The notes beneath the pieces are model-generated. The model ran no database searches. It saw nothing but the letters and a program-made list of their open reading frames with translations, and was not told the origin of the DNA. DNA of 40,174 nt from Perlabentimonas sp034006965 (lineage in GTDB: Bacteria > Bacteroidota > Bacteroidia > Bacteroidales > Tenuifilaceae): assembly GCA_034006965.1 (NCBI GenBank), contig JAVERU010000013.1, positions 1-40,174 of the forward strand, written 5' to 3'. Each line of letters begins with the position of its first letter. Within the stretch, counting starts at the first letter, position 1. Position numbers and translations under genes: made by a program. Of this stretch, positions 26,286-34,414 are shown in pieces.

Positions 26286-27286
26286 CAACACCCAAAATTA
26301 CAGTTATTGTACCCATATACAACTGCCAATTATACCTAACTGATACGCTGCAGTCTATAAGCAATCAGCAGTTTACCGACTTTGAGTGCATTTGCATTAA
26401 CGATGGCTCAACCGATAACAGCGAGGCAATAATTGACCTGTTCACCGCGAACGACAAGCGTTTTGTAAAGATAAACCAGGCAAACGCAGGTGTTTCTGCT
26501 GCGCGGAATGCTGGAATAGATATGGCAAGGGGCGAGTTCCTGTACTTTGTCGATCATGACGATTTAATCCTTGCCGATACTCTGCAAAACCTACTAAACG
26601 CTGCAGAAAATCACAATGCCGATATGTCGCGCGGGCGAATGATGATGATTCAAGAAAATTTCGCATTGAGCGATTTACCCATACAGCATGCAGCAAGCCA
26701 GTCGCAGCTATACCAAAACCCGCTTACAGATTTTTACCGCCATGCCCGTGGCAGGTACAAAACCTGGTGCTACATATGGCAGTGCCTTTACAGGCGTTCG
26801 GCCATACATAACATCCGATTCCTCGAGAGCTTGCGCTCAGGCAGGGAGGATAATCTATTCATGTACGAAGTGGTGGCTAACATTAAGAACTACGTACAAA
26901 TTGATAGCGTGGTAGCATGCCACAGGCACTCCAGCAGCAGCGTTATGCTTGGTGGCTACAGGCCGGTTCAAATTCAAATGTTCGATATTGCCATACCACA
27001 CATTTATCAGAAATATGCAACGGCCCCAAACATCGACAAGCGACTGCTATGGTGGGTTTACCACAAGGAGTCGTACGGGGTTTATCGGTTTTTAATACGC
27101 AACTCCATTCGGGCCAATAAGCAGGAGCTAATCCTTTATGCCCGTGAAATCTTGCTCAAGTACGCAAACACCCCCGAGTTTAACGAGATTAAGAAGCGGT
27201 GGAGTATACGGGAAATCATCTTTTATAGGCTGTTCATGAATCAGCATTTTAGGCTGCTGCTATTCCTTAGAGTTTTTATGTTTTAG
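26282..27286 (+). CDS. Glycosyltransferase family 2
   Basis: A cytoplasmic GT-A-fold glycosyltransferase of 334 residues starting with GTG inside the previous gene's stop. The GT2 domain covers about residues 6-220. ITVIVPIYNCQLYLTDTLQS starts it, CINDGSTDNSEAI gives the nucleotide-binding aspartate, NAGVSAARNAGIDMARGEFL leads to the metal-binding YFVDHDD. SLRSGREDNLFMYEV resembles the (R/E)ED catalytic-base motif of GT2 enzymes. The C-terminus ends in the hydrophobic stretch LLLFLRVFMF, suggesting membrane contact. The operon seems to end here, followed by a hairpin at 27297-27316. Confidence 0.92.
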   Translation: MTTPKITVIVPIYNCQLYLTDTLQSISNQQFTDFECICINDGSTDNSEAIIDLFTANDKRFVKINQANAGVSAARNAGIDMARGEFLYFVDHDDLILADTLQNLLNAAENHNADMSRGRMMMIQENFALSDLPIQHAASQSQLYQNPLTDFYRHARGRYKTWCYIWQCLYRRSAIHNIRFLESLRSGREDNLFMYEVVANIKNYVQIDSVVACHRHSSSSVMLGGYRPVQIQMFDIAIPHIYQKYATAPNIDKRLLWWVYHKESYGVYRFLIRNSIRANKQELILYAREILLKYANTPEFNEIKKRWSIREIIFYRLFMNQHFRLLLFLRVFMF

Positions 27287-27296
27287 GGTATAAACT

Positions 27297-27316
27297 TTCA
27301 CCTATCAATAGGTGAA
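27297..27316. other. Small perfect hairpin after the GT2 gene
   Basis: TTCACCTA at 27297-27304 pairs with TAGGTGAA at 27309-27316 around the loop TCAA, 10 bases past the GT2 stop. No T-run follows, so it is at best a weak terminator, but it marks the boundary before a 220-base gap. Confidence 0.4.
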
Positions 27317-27499
27317 GCCTCCACAAGCCCAACACTTCCTGAGCCTTACCAACAACAACAATACCCATCGCCCGAAATAATTTCGCTTAATGGAGATTAT
27401 TTTGCTAATTTTAAGCCGTAATGGTGGATGCAATCAGGATAATTCTTGATGGCTACACGTACACCAAAAACATTCTGCAAAAGCAAAGGGTTAATTGCT

Positions 27500-27532
27500 T
27501 TTGTAAATCGGTTAATCTAGATAATATTTTTG
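27500..27532 (+). promoter_or_regulatory. Perfect promoter immediately before the GT4 gene (possibly leaderless)
   Basis: TTTG at 27500-27503, a 21-base spacer, and TATTTTTG at 27525-27532 match the Bacteroidota consensus at every fixed position. The ATG follows only 4 bases later (27537), so transcription would begin at or inside the start codon. Confidence 0.6.
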
Positions 27533-27536
27533 TTCA

Positions 27537-28529
27537 ATGCACATTGGTACTATTTTGCCCCACACCAAACTTTACGGAGGTGTTAAGCGCTTTTTGGAGT
27601 TGGGTAACATGTTCGAGAAGGCAGGGCATTCATCCATTATATACTCGCCCGATGGATTGCACCCAACGTGGTTTAACTACAAGGGCAAGGTCAAAACCTT
27701 TAATTCGCTTACAAACGATACCCTCGATGCTCTTTTCTTTACCGAACCCAAATATTTACAGCTGGTTCTAAAGGCAAATGCAAAACGTAAAATATTCTAC
27801 TTCATACACCCCAGGGAAAAACTAAAACGGTTTCGAAAACATCCTACTATTGAAATATTTGCCAATTCATCAAACCTGCTACAGTTAGCCGAAAAAAAGT
27901 ATAAGATTACTGCATATCCCGCTTTTGGCGGCATAAACTTAAACACTTACAACTCGAAACCTAATGCTGACCGTAACCCTTTAGAGCCTTTTGTTGTTAT
28001 GGCTTATGGCCGTATGGCTCGAAAAAAAAAGGGCACCAAATATGTGATAAAAGCCTGCCAAAGGCTCTGGCGAAAAGGGTATAATATTGAACTCCTTCTT
28101 TTTGACACCCCCTTAAATGATAAGATGCTGAAAAAGAATAGCCAGCTAAAACTTAGCATCCCTTACGTATTCATCCAGAATCATCCAGTTGTGAAAAATC
28201 AGGAGCTTTACCATAGAGCCCATGTATTTGTCTCTGCCGAGAATCAGGCGGGTTGGAGCAATACGGCTGCCGAAGCCTTGGCCTGTGGAATCCCTCTGGT
28301 GGGAACAACATCTGGTACAGATAACTTTTTACTGAATAACCAAACGGGAATCGTTGTCACACGAAATTCGAAAAGAATTGCCGATGCCATCGAACGGCTA
28401 ATGAACGATGAGCCATTTAGACAGCAATTGGCCCAAAATGGGCGCAAGAAGATTGAGGAGTTCGATTGGTCGATCCTTGCAGAAAAGATAATTAGACACA
28501 TTGCTGAACCCTTTGGTAGTAACAATTAG
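27537..28529 (+). CDS. Glycosyltransferase family 4
   Basis: A 330-residue GT-B-fold retaining glycosyltransferase. The N-terminal domain starts with MHIGTILPHTKLYGGVKRFL, with the GGVKR sequence of GT4 enzymes that bind acceptor near the first loop. The C-terminal donor domain has VVMAYGRMARKKKGTKYVIK, VFVSAENQAGWSNTAAEALA and CGIPLVGTTSGTDNF; the E of SAENQAGWSNTAAEALACG is the usual EX7E-type nucleotide-sugar site. No membrane segment or signal peptide is seen. It is separated from the previous gene by 250 bases and has its own promoter, so it may head a second transcript with the gene at 28534, which begins 4 bases after its stop. Confidence 0.9.
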   Translation: MHIGTILPHTKLYGGVKRFLELGNMFEKAGHSSIIYSPDGLHPTWFNYKGKVKTFNSLTNDTLDALFFTEPKYLQLVLKANAKRKIFYFIHPREKLKRFRKHPTIEIFANSSNLLQLAEKKYKITAYPAFGGINLNTYNSKPNADRNPLEPFVVMAYGRMARKKKGTKYVIKACQRLWRKGYNIELLLFDTPLNDKMLKKNSQLKLSIPYVFIQNHPVVKNQELYHRAHVFVSAENQAGWSNTAAEALACGIPLVGTTSGTDNFLLNNQTGIVVTRNSKRIADAIERLMNDEPFRQQLAQNGRKKIEEFDWSILAEKIIRHIAEPFGSNN

Positions 28530-28533
28530 CACC

Positions 28534-29445
28534 ATGAAATTCGTTAGGATATTTTTTGCCAACATCGTATCTGTCTTTTTCCTCAACAAGGTTATGCGTA
28601 GGCGTGTACGTGGGCATATTGTGTTTGGACCGATTCAGGCTTGCCGGGTAGCCATAAAGAACCGGAGAATGCGCCATGCACCACCCACCCACTACCTAAC
28701 CATATGCGCTATTGCTAAGAACGAGGGTGCATATTTTAAGGAATGGATTGATTGGCACGTTGCCCAGGGTGTACAGAAGTTTTATATCTACAACAACGAG
28801 TCAACCGATAATACCGTTGAGGTATTGCAGCCATACATCGACTCGGGGTTGATTGAGTACAACTATATTGTAGGCAAGAGAAAACAAACCGCTGCATATA
28901 ACGATTGCCTGGCACGTCACCGATACGATTCGCGCTGGATTGCATTTATTGATCTGGACGAATTTATTGTGCCCATCAAGGCCAAAACCATTCCAGAGTT
29001 TTTAAAAGATTTTGAGGGTTTCCCAGCTGTTGAAATCAACTGGCTTTGCTATGGAAGTGGAGGTGCCAAAACCCGCAAGCCGGGTGGGGTTATGGAGCGA
29101 TTTCGTTCGCACTCGCACCCCAGCTGCGAATTGAATCGACATGTGAAAAGCATTGTGAACCCACGGCTCGCGCTCAATTTTCTATCGTCGCACCACCCCA
29201 CCCTCCTATCGGGATGCGCTGTTGATACCAACGGGAACAAAGTGCGTAAGTACTTCTTCCAGCGGGAGCCGCTACACGATACCATTAGGATTAACCACTA
29301 CGCTGTAAAATCATTCGAGGAGTTCCTGGAAAAAAAAGCACGCGGGCGAGGGATGTCGCTGAGCCAGCGTGGGCTAGATTATTTTGAAAAATTCGATAGG
29401 AATGAAATTACCGAAGACAGAGACGTTCCCTACCAAGCTAATTAG
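28534..29445 (+). CDS. Glycosyltransferase family 92-like protein
   Basis: A 303-residue glycosyltransferase starting at ATG 28534, four bases after the GT4 stop; an upstream TTG (28501) in the same frame lies inside the GT4 gene and is less likely. After a basic/hydrophobic N-terminus come LTICAIAKNEGAYFKEWIDW, GVQKFYIYNNESTDNT and WIAFIDLDEFIVP. These are the GT92/DUF23 features: an E and DxD-like metal site with FIDLDEF, and a C-terminal HYAVKSFEEFLEKKARG, where the HY.vKS..ef..K pattern is typical. It resembles the minus-strand transferase at 22302. Probably adds a side-chain or terminal sugar. Confidence 0.88.
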   Translation: MKFVRIFFANIVSVFFLNKVMRRRVRGHIVFGPIQACRVAIKNRRMRHAPPTHYLTICAIAKNEGAYFKEWIDWHVAQGVQKFYIYNNESTDNTVEVLQPYIDSGLIEYNYIVGKRKQTAAYNDCLARHRYDSRWIAFIDLDEFIVPIKAKTIPEFLKDFEGFPAVEINWLCYGSGGAKTRKPGGVMERFRSHSHPSCELNRHVKSIVNPRLALNFLSSHHPTLLSGCAVDTNGNKVRKYFFQREPLHDTIRINHYAVKSFEEFLEKKARGRGMSLSQRGLDYFEKFDRNEITEDRDVPYQAN

Positions 29446-29536
29446 AAGGAGCATGAGGTCCACAATAAGCTGTAACGATACAGAGTTATTAAGCTAGGAA
29501 CACCACAGCATGCAAGACAAGCGACAGTAAAACACT

Positions 29537-29704
29537 ATGGTGATTCAAGCCTACGATACAAGTGGCCTTCCCATAGATGCGGTTATTACTTGGGTTGATG
29601 GCAGCGATCGTGAACATACTGCAAAGCGACAGGGGTACCTTAGCACCAACGCCCCTAGGGCAAGTGAAAGCGCCGATCCAACTCGACGTGCTCCTAAGCA
29701 ATAG
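29537..29704 (+). pseudogene. Truncated Stealth gene: conserved region 1 only
   Basis: A 55-residue frame reads LPIDAVITWVDGSDREHTAK and then ADPTRRAPKQ before TAG. The first part is a clear Stealth region 1, like IDVVITWVDGG in the gene at 23222. The end, ADPTR, aligns with the family's junction to region 2 (NLTRFAS in that gene), where the frame breaks off. Regions 2-4 with the catalytic residues are absent, and the unrelated gene at 29781 follows. It is therefore a deletion remnant of a third Stealth gene, not an active enzyme. The frame is too short to be recognised by length alone. Confidence 0.8.
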
Positions 29705-29725
29705 GAAAATGAAAAAAATGCACGT

Positions 29726-29757
29726 ATTGATTTCGCATTATTTTTTACCTATTTTTG
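29726..29757 (+). promoter_or_regulatory. Promoter of the HU-like/SPOR gene
   Basis: TATTTTTG at 29750-29757 is a perfect -7 element. ATTG at 29726-29729 lies 20 bases upstream as an imperfect -33. Transcription would start near 29764, giving a short leader before the TTG start at 29781. Confidence 0.55.
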
Positions 29758-29780
29758 TTGAGAACTAAACCCATAGCAAC

Positions 29781-30818
29781 TTGGAACTTTATTCTGTTAT
29801 AAAAGAACTACTTGCCAGCAACGATTTTGTTAGCCTACAGGGCATTGGTAGCTTTGTGCAAAAGTACGAACCTGCTAAGCTTTCGCCTGATGGCAAAAGC
29901 ATATTACCTCCGCATCAAAGCGTGTCGTTCGACCAGTCTCGCACCTTTAACGATGGGCTCCTCGAAAGGCACCTTAGAGATAAGCATAACCTCTCCTCCA
30001 TAGATGCTGCAAACCGTGTAAAAGACTTTATCGAAACGCTAAACAAAAGGATTAGCTCAGGAAGTACCGTAACTTTCGACAGCATTGGTACATTAAGTAA
30101 AACTTCCTCAGGTAGCATTGTATTTACTCCAGCCGATGATCTGCACCGATCGTCAGAAACCTTTGGGCTTGTTGAACCCGTAAAGGTGCCAGAGCAAAAA
30201 TCATCCATAGCATCAGAAACTCCTGCAAAGGAGCCTGTTAAACCACAACCAATCGCTCCATCGAAAGCACAAAAGGCTAGCCAACTTTCGTCCGTTGGAA
30301 TACCCATTATGCTTGCCGCCGCTGCCATGGCTATCCTTATGGTTGTTGGTAGCCTGTTGATATTTATGCCTGAGCTAAGGTTTTGGAACGATCAGGAAGT
30401 AGCCTACGCAGAGCCTCCTGCTCACAATATTGAACTTGTTAGCCAAGTGGAAACGCCGAGCTTTACCCAAGCCGATACAACCGACACCTTGAGCGCTCTC
30501 AATGATAACCTTGAGCCAACACCCCAAAAGGTGGAGGAAAAGGTAGCCGTTATTACCGACAAGAAGCAAGCGCTTTACTACGAGGAGCCCGATGACAAAA
30601 CCTACTACATCATTGCAGGGAGTTTCGAGCACATCGACAACGCCCAGGTCCTTTTCAACTCGCTGGCCAAGCAAGGGTATAACCCCGAAATTCTCCAATC
30701 CGATGGGCGTTTTAGGGTCTCCATTAGCAAGTTCACCGATCGGAACCGTGCCCTGCGTGAGCTGGCTCGCTTGCGTCAGCAAAAATCCACCGAGTCGGTT
30801 TGGATGCTAGGGCTTTAG
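29781..30818 (+). CDS. HU-CCDC81-like and SPOR domain membrane protein
   Basis: A 345-residue bitopic protein starting with TTG. Residues about 1-130 resemble the prokaryotic HU/CCDC81-like domains: LYSVIKELLASNDFVSLQGI, GSFVQKYEPAKLSPDGKSIL and VKDFIETLNKRISSGSTVTF with GIGSF/SIGTL, as in IHF/HU. A proline/lysine linker leads to one transmembrane segment (about 173-196, IPIMLAAAAMAILMVVGSLL). The periplasmic part ends in a SPOR domain (about 272-345, YYIIAGSFEHIDNAQVLFNS and FRVSISKFTDRNRALREL), which binds denuded peptidoglycan at division septa. The architecture suggests a link between cytoplasmic DNA or protein and the septal wall. This is a recognised Bacteroidota arrangement. Confidence 0.88.
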   Translation: MELYSVIKELLASNDFVSLQGIGSFVQKYEPAKLSPDGKSILPPHQSVSFDQSRTFNDGLLERHLRDKHNLSSIDAANRVKDFIETLNKRISSGSTVTFDSIGTLSKTSSGSIVFTPADDLHRSSETFGLVEPVKVPEQKSSIASETPAKEPVKPQPIAPSKAQKASQLSSVGIPIMLAAAAMAILMVVGSLLIFMPELRFWNDQEVAYAEPPAHNIELVSQVETPSFTQADTTDTLSALNDNLEPTPQKVEEKVAVITDKKQALYYEEPDDKTYYIIAGSFEHIDNAQVLFNSLAKQGYNPEILQSDGRFRVSISKFTDRNRALRELARLRQQKSTESVWMLGL

Positions 30819-31006
30819 CCGCCTAACAATAGGCCGGTTGCGTTTGCCCAGTAACTTCCCCCATGAATTCAATAGCTAAAAAGCAGCTCGATTCGTAGAT
30901 GCTAGCCATTACATCTGCTATACGCTGAAATTTTTAGTATACGCTGCAGCTAAAAGGGCGAAAATACCTGTTGATAAATCCAATGGCATAGCTGGTTATA
31001 TCGTAA

Positions 31007-31705
31007 TTGAAAATGATTAGGATTAGGAATACCTTACACCTACATCATTTAAAATTAACCACCTTGAATAAGCATACACATAACCTTGCAACAGGCTGTT
31101 TAATCATTCTACCAATCCATTCCTGTATGCCCTTTGGGGCAATCATGGTGTCTAAAACCATAATGGAGCAGAACCACATTACTATTGAAGATGATGATGT
31201 TCGATCGGCAATTGTGGCCAAAGCAAATTTTATCCATTATTCACCTGAAGAGAGGCAATCTCCGCTAGATAGAATCAAACAAACCATCGTTAGGCACGTG
31301 GGATTAAACGAACCTCAAATCTACTATGTGTATGATGTAGGATACCTCAATGGTCATGGGTTTCCTGTTGGTCAAGAGGTCTATATCATTTGGGACGGGA
31401 AGGCATTTCCTGTATGCGTTGATGGTGCGGAGTACGAAACAATTACTAGAACTGATGAGCTGGCCGAGGATATGTCAACAGCTATACAGAACGAACAATC
31501 CGTAAACTTACATCATCTTAATAGCTACATTCAGAAGGTTAGTAGGCTAAGCTATAAAATCGATATGGAAATAATTGAAAAGATAAATGCTGCCGACACG
31601 GTGCTGCTGAGGTACTATGCAGATCCCAATCCGATTACGGTTCAGTTCAACGAGTTTCACCTCGACAGACCTAAGAAGCTGATTAATACACCCCTCAATC
31701 AGTAG
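31007..31705 (+). CDS. Protein of unknown function
   Basis: I do not recognise this 232-residue protein. The first 40 residues include a hydrophobic patch before a cysteine (GCLIILPIHSC), which might be a signal or lipobox, but in-frame ATGs at 31127 and 31163 (MEQNHITIEDDDVRSA) could equally be the start of a soluble protein. The body has IVRHVGLNEPQIYYVYDVGY, LNGHGFPVGQEVYIIWDGK and FPVCVDGAEYETITRT, a mixed beta pattern. The C-terminal half (about 160-230) is charged and helical, then ends FNEFHLDRPKKLINTPLNQ. No catalytic motif is visible. It stands alone between the SPOR gene and a convergent glnS. Confidence 0.55.
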   Translation: MKMIRIRNTLHLHHLKLTTLNKHTHNLATGCLIILPIHSCMPFGAIMVSKTIMEQNHITIEDDDVRSAIVAKANFIHYSPEERQSPLDRIKQTIVRHVGLNEPQIYYVYDVGYLNGHGFPVGQEVYIIWDGKAFPVCVDGAEYETITRTDELAEDMSTAIQNEQSVNLHHLNSYIQKVSRLSYKIDMEIIEKINAADTVLLRYYADPNPITVQFNEFHLDRPKKLINTPLNQ

Positions 31706-31735
31706 CCTTATGGATAATTCTGTGCTAAAAAGAAA

Positions 31736-31770
31736 AACGGGGCACGGCAGATATTTCTACAGTGCCCGTT
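31736..31770 (-). terminator. Terminator of glnS
   Basis: AACGGGGCAC (31736-31745) pairs with GTGCCCGTT (31762-31770) with one bulged G. Read on the minus strand the stem is followed by a T-rich run (TTTTTCTTTTT), so it ends glnS transcripts, 20 bases past the stop. It may also help the convergent gene. Confidence 0.75.
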
Positions 31771-31789
31771 CCTATTAGTATCCCCTTAC

Positions 31790-33490
31790 CTACTTGCCCG
31801 AAATCTTGGCCCAGGTATCTTTAAGCGTAGCTGTTCTGTTAAATATAAGGTTACCAGGCTTGCTGTCGTAATCGACGCTGAAGTAGCCCAACCGCTCAAA
31901 CTGGAATCGATCCATTGGTTCTACATCTTGCAGAGCTGGTTCCACAAATCCTTTAACAACCTTAAGCGACTCGGGATTAAGCCCGGTTTTCCAATCGGTG
32001 CCCTCGGGCACATCATCGGGATCCTCGTTCTGGAATAGGCGATCGAAAAGGCGTACCTCTGCCGGTACGGCGTGCTTGGCCGATAGCCAATGGATTACCC
32101 CCTTCACCTTGCGGCCATCGGATGATGTTCCGCCTGCCGACTCAGGATCGTAGGTGCAACGTAGCTCCACAACCTCACCGTTATCGTCCTTAATAACCTC
32201 GTGGCATTTTATAAGATAAGCATAGCGTAAACGTACCTCGCCATCGGGCTTCAGGCGGAAAAACTTTTGGGGAGGATCCTCCATAAAATCATCGCGCTCA
32301 ATGTAAATCTCGCGGCTAAAGGGGATTGCCCTTCTTCCTGCAGCCTCGTCCTCGGGGTTGTTCACGGCATGAATCTCCTCAACCTTACCCTCTGGGTAGT
32401 TAGTGATAATCACCCTTATTGGATTGAGCACCGCCATCCGGCGCTCGGCGCGCTTGTTCAAATCTTCGCGAATACAGAACTCAAGCAGCGACAGGTCAAT
32501 CACGTTATCGCGCTTGGCTACCCCTACCCTATCGGCAAATGTGCGGATAGATTCTGGTGTATAGCCCCTGCGGCGCAGGCCGCAAATGGTGGGCATACGC
32601 GGATCGTCCCAGCCGCTAACAAATCCCTCCTGCACCAGCTGCAGCAGCTTACGCTTGCTCATCACGGTGTAGGTAAGGTTGAGGCGTGCAAACTCGTACT
32701 GTTTCGATGGAAAAATCTCCAGCTTCTCGATAAACCAATCGTACAGCGGACGGTGCACATCGAACTCCAGCGTACAAATGGAGTGCGTTACCTTCTCCAG
32801 CGAATCGCTTTGCCCGTGGGCATAATCGTACATTGGGTAGATGCACCACTTATCGCCTGTACGGTGATGGTGAGCGTGGATTATTCGGTAAAGAATGGGG
32901 TCGCGCATGAGCATATTGGGGTGCGCCATATCTATCTTGGCCCTTAGCACCCTACTACCATCGGGAAATTCGCCTGCACGCATACGGGCAAACAGGTCGA
33001 GGTTCTCCTCAACAGAACGGTTGCGAAATGGGCTATCCTTGCCGGGTTGGGTTACTGTTCCCCTATTTAAACGGATCTGCTCCTGAGGTTGATCGTCGAC
33101 GTAAGCCAGATCCTTCCTTACTAGCTCCTGCGCCCACAGGTACAGCTGCTCAAAGTAGTCGGATGCGTAAAGCTCCTCGGCCCAATCGAAACCCAACCAT
33201 TTAATATCCTCCTTAATGGAATCGACGTACTCCACATCCTCCTTGGTGGGGTTGGTATCGTCGAACCGCAGGTTGGTTTTACCACCAAACTTTTTAGCAA
33301 GCCCAAAGTTTAGGCAGATGGATTTGGCGTGGCCAATATGCAGGTAACCATTGGGCTCCGGCGGGAAACGGGTAAGCACCCTACCATTGTGCTTGCCCGA
33401 TTTGACATCCCTCTCGATAATCTCTTCCAAAAAGTTGCGAGCTTTCTCGCCAGCCTCGTTCACGTTCAGGTTTTCGCTTTCCATTTGCAT
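31790..33490 (-). CDS. glnS: Glutaminyl-tRNA synthetase
   Basis: Charges tRNA-Gln with glutamine. The 566-residue length is normal. The class I motifs are present: HIGH is at residues 51-54 (PPEPNGYLHIGHAKS) and the KMSKS equivalent is VMSKRK near residue 275. NLRFDDTNPTKEDVEYVDSI, the PEPNGYLH block and the C-terminal two-barrel anticodon-binding region (EIYIERDDF, KFFRLKPDGEVRLRYAYLIK) mark GlnRS rather than GluRS. Having glnS means the organism need not rely on the Glu-tRNA-Gln amidotransferase route. The start (MQMESENL) or the next ATG two codons later are both plausible. A possible -7 element, TAATTTTG, lies on the minus strand at 33510-33517. Confidence 0.96.
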   Translation of the reverse strand: MQMESENLNVNEAGEKARNFLEEIIERDVKSGKHNGRVLTRFPPEPNGYLHIGHAKSICLNFGLAKKFGGKTNLRFDDTNPTKEDVEYVDSIKEDIKWLGFDWAEELYASDYFEQLYLWAQELVRKDLAYVDDQPQEQIRLNRGTVTQPGKDSPFRNRSVEENLDLFARMRAGEFPDGSRVLRAKIDMAHPNMLMRDPILYRIIHAHHHRTGDKWCIYPMYDYAHGQSDSLEKVTHSICTLEFDVHRPLYDWFIEKLEIFPSKQYEFARLNLTYTVMSKRKLLQLVQEGFVSGWDDPRMPTICGLRRRGYTPESIRTFADRVGVAKRDNVIDLSLLEFCIREDLNKRAERRMAVLNPIRVIITNYPEGKVEEIHAVNNPEDEAAGRRAIPFSREIYIERDDFMEDPPQKFFRLKPDGEVRLRYAYLIKCHEVIKDDNGEVVELRCTYDPESAGGTSSDGRKVKGVIHWLSAKHAVPAEVRLFDRLFQNEDPDDVPEGTDWKTGLNPESLKVVKGFVEPALQDVEPMDRFQFERLGYFSVDYDSKPGNLIFNRTATLKDTWAKISGK

Positions 33491-33676
33491 TGCGGTTTAT
33501 TCAGAATGGCAAAATTAGAAAATTGCATATAATAATTTGATTCGCAAGGCATTTTTTTGGTAGATTGTTTGCTAACGTTGGAAAACCCACCTTGTATCCA
33601 AACAAATCTCAATAAGGTAAACCAATAGATGAAATAAAATCAGTTATTTTGTGCCGTAATTCCAAAAGGTAAGCAG

Positions 33677-34033
33677 ATGAACATTATTGAACTTGAGAAT
33701 ATGGAGTTTCGTGGCTACCATGGCTGCTACCGCGAGGAGCAGGTGGTGGGCAACCAGTTTGTGGTGAATCTGAGGCTCGAGACCTCGTCGATGGTAGCCT
33801 CCGAAACCGACCAGATCCATGATGCGCTAAACTATCAGCAGGCATATAATCTTGTAAAAAAAGAGATGTCTACCCCCTCCCATCTGCTCGAGCACGTTGG
33901 CAAGCGCATCCTCGACACGCTTTTTGCCGAATTGGAACTTTTAGAAAAGGCCTCGGTTAAGGTCTCTAAGCTCAATCCGCCCATGGGCGGAAAGATGGAT
34001 AGGGTAAGCGTTACCCTTACACGACGAAGGTAA
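33677..34033 (+). CDS. folB: Dihydroneopterin aldolase
   Basis: A folate biosynthesis enzyme that splits 7,8-dihydroneopterin into 6-hydroxymethyl-dihydropterin and glycolaldehyde. At 118 residues it is full length. The family signs are the N-terminal MEFRGYHGCYREEQVVGNQF (HGCYREE, with the active-site tyrosine and glutamate), LNYQQAYNLV, LLEHVGKRILDTLF, and the C-terminal lysine in KLNPPMGGKMDRVSVTL. It acts as an oligomer in the cytoplasm. Its stop (TAA) overlaps the next gene's ATG by one base, so the two are translationally coupled, although the neighbour has no known folate role. Confidence 0.93.
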   Translation: MNIIELENMEFRGYHGCYREEQVVGNQFVVNLRLETSSMVASETDQIHDALNYQQAYNLVKKEMSTPSHLLEHVGKRILDTLFAELELLEKASVKVSKLNPPMGGKMDRVSVTLTRRR

Positions 34034-34239
34034 TGGGTGCGGTAGCATTTCGGAGGTGCCCAGCGTGCGGCGCCGTATTCGAATGCCACAGCCAAACTGG
34101 TAATAGGTGTTGGTGTATGGACATTGTACTGTCTGAAAATCAGTTGGAATACATCAAAAAAACCTACGATGGCTGTCTATGCCCAAAATGCCTAACGGCC
34201 TTTGCATCGAGCAAAAAATTAGAGAAAAGCAATAAATAG
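34033..34239 (+). CDS. Cysteine-rich CWC zinc-ribbon protein
   Basis: A 68-residue protein with a clear cysteine pattern: CPACGAVFEC, CWCMDI and CLCPKCLTAF, seven or more cysteines that would hold zinc or another metal. This fits the cysteine-rich CWC family. Its role is unknown. The start overlaps the folB stop (TAATG), so it is in the folB transcript. No signal peptide or membrane segment is present. A tRNA-Cys gene follows 63 bases later, which I take as coincidence. Confidence 0.75.
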   Translation: MGAVAFRRCPACGAVFECHSQTGNRCWCMDIVLSENQLEYIKKTYDGCLCPKCLTAFASSKKLEKSNK

Positions 34240-34259
34240 CGGCATTATTGTCACTGGGG

Positions 34260-34289
34260 TTTGGAGATTTAGAAAATTTTGTACCTTTG
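34260..34289 (+). promoter_or_regulatory. Promoter of tRNA-Cys
   Basis: TACCTTTG at 34282-34289 is a perfect -7 element and TTTG at 34260-34263 is a perfect -33, spaced 18 bases (one shorter than usual). Transcription would begin near 34296, just upstream of the tRNA at 34303. Confidence 0.7.
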
Positions 34290-34302
34290 CAGCCACAGTA
34301 AT

Positions 34303-34373
34303 GGTCTCGTGGCCGAGTGGCTAGGCAGAGGTCTGCAAAACCTCGTACAGCGGTTCGAGTCCGCTCGAGACCT
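34303..34373 (+). tRNA. trnC: tRNA-Cys (GCA)
   Basis: A 71-base cloverleaf. The acceptor stem is GGTCTCG (34303-34309) with CGAGACC (34366-34372). The anticodon GCA is at 34335-34337 in the loop CTGCAAA. The T-arm has GGTTCGAGTCC. The discriminator base at 34373 is T (U73), the cysteine identity element. CCA is not encoded. Confidence 0.97.
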
Positions 34374-34380
34374 CAAATTA

Positions 34381-34414
34381 AACGCATACCAGAGCAATTT
34401 GGTATGCGTTTTTT
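34381..34414 (+). terminator. Terminator of tRNA-Cys
   Basis: AACGCATACCA (34381-34391) pairs perfectly with TGGTATGCGTT (34400-34410) around the 8-base loop GAGCAATT, then a T-run to 34414. It starts 7 bases after the tRNA end. Confidence 0.93.

Noticed and set aside
27421..27771. 116-residue frame before and overlapping the GT4 gene
   Set aside because: Wrong frame relative to the clear GT4 protein and without any domain.
32267..32947. 226-residue open frame on the strand opposite glnS
   Set aside because: It lies entirely within the clearly real glnS gene and shows no domain. It is a by-product of glnS codon use.
34033..34373. Functional link between the cysteine-rich protein and the adjacent tRNA-Cys
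   Set aside because: Adjacency alone; the tRNA has its own promoter and terminator.
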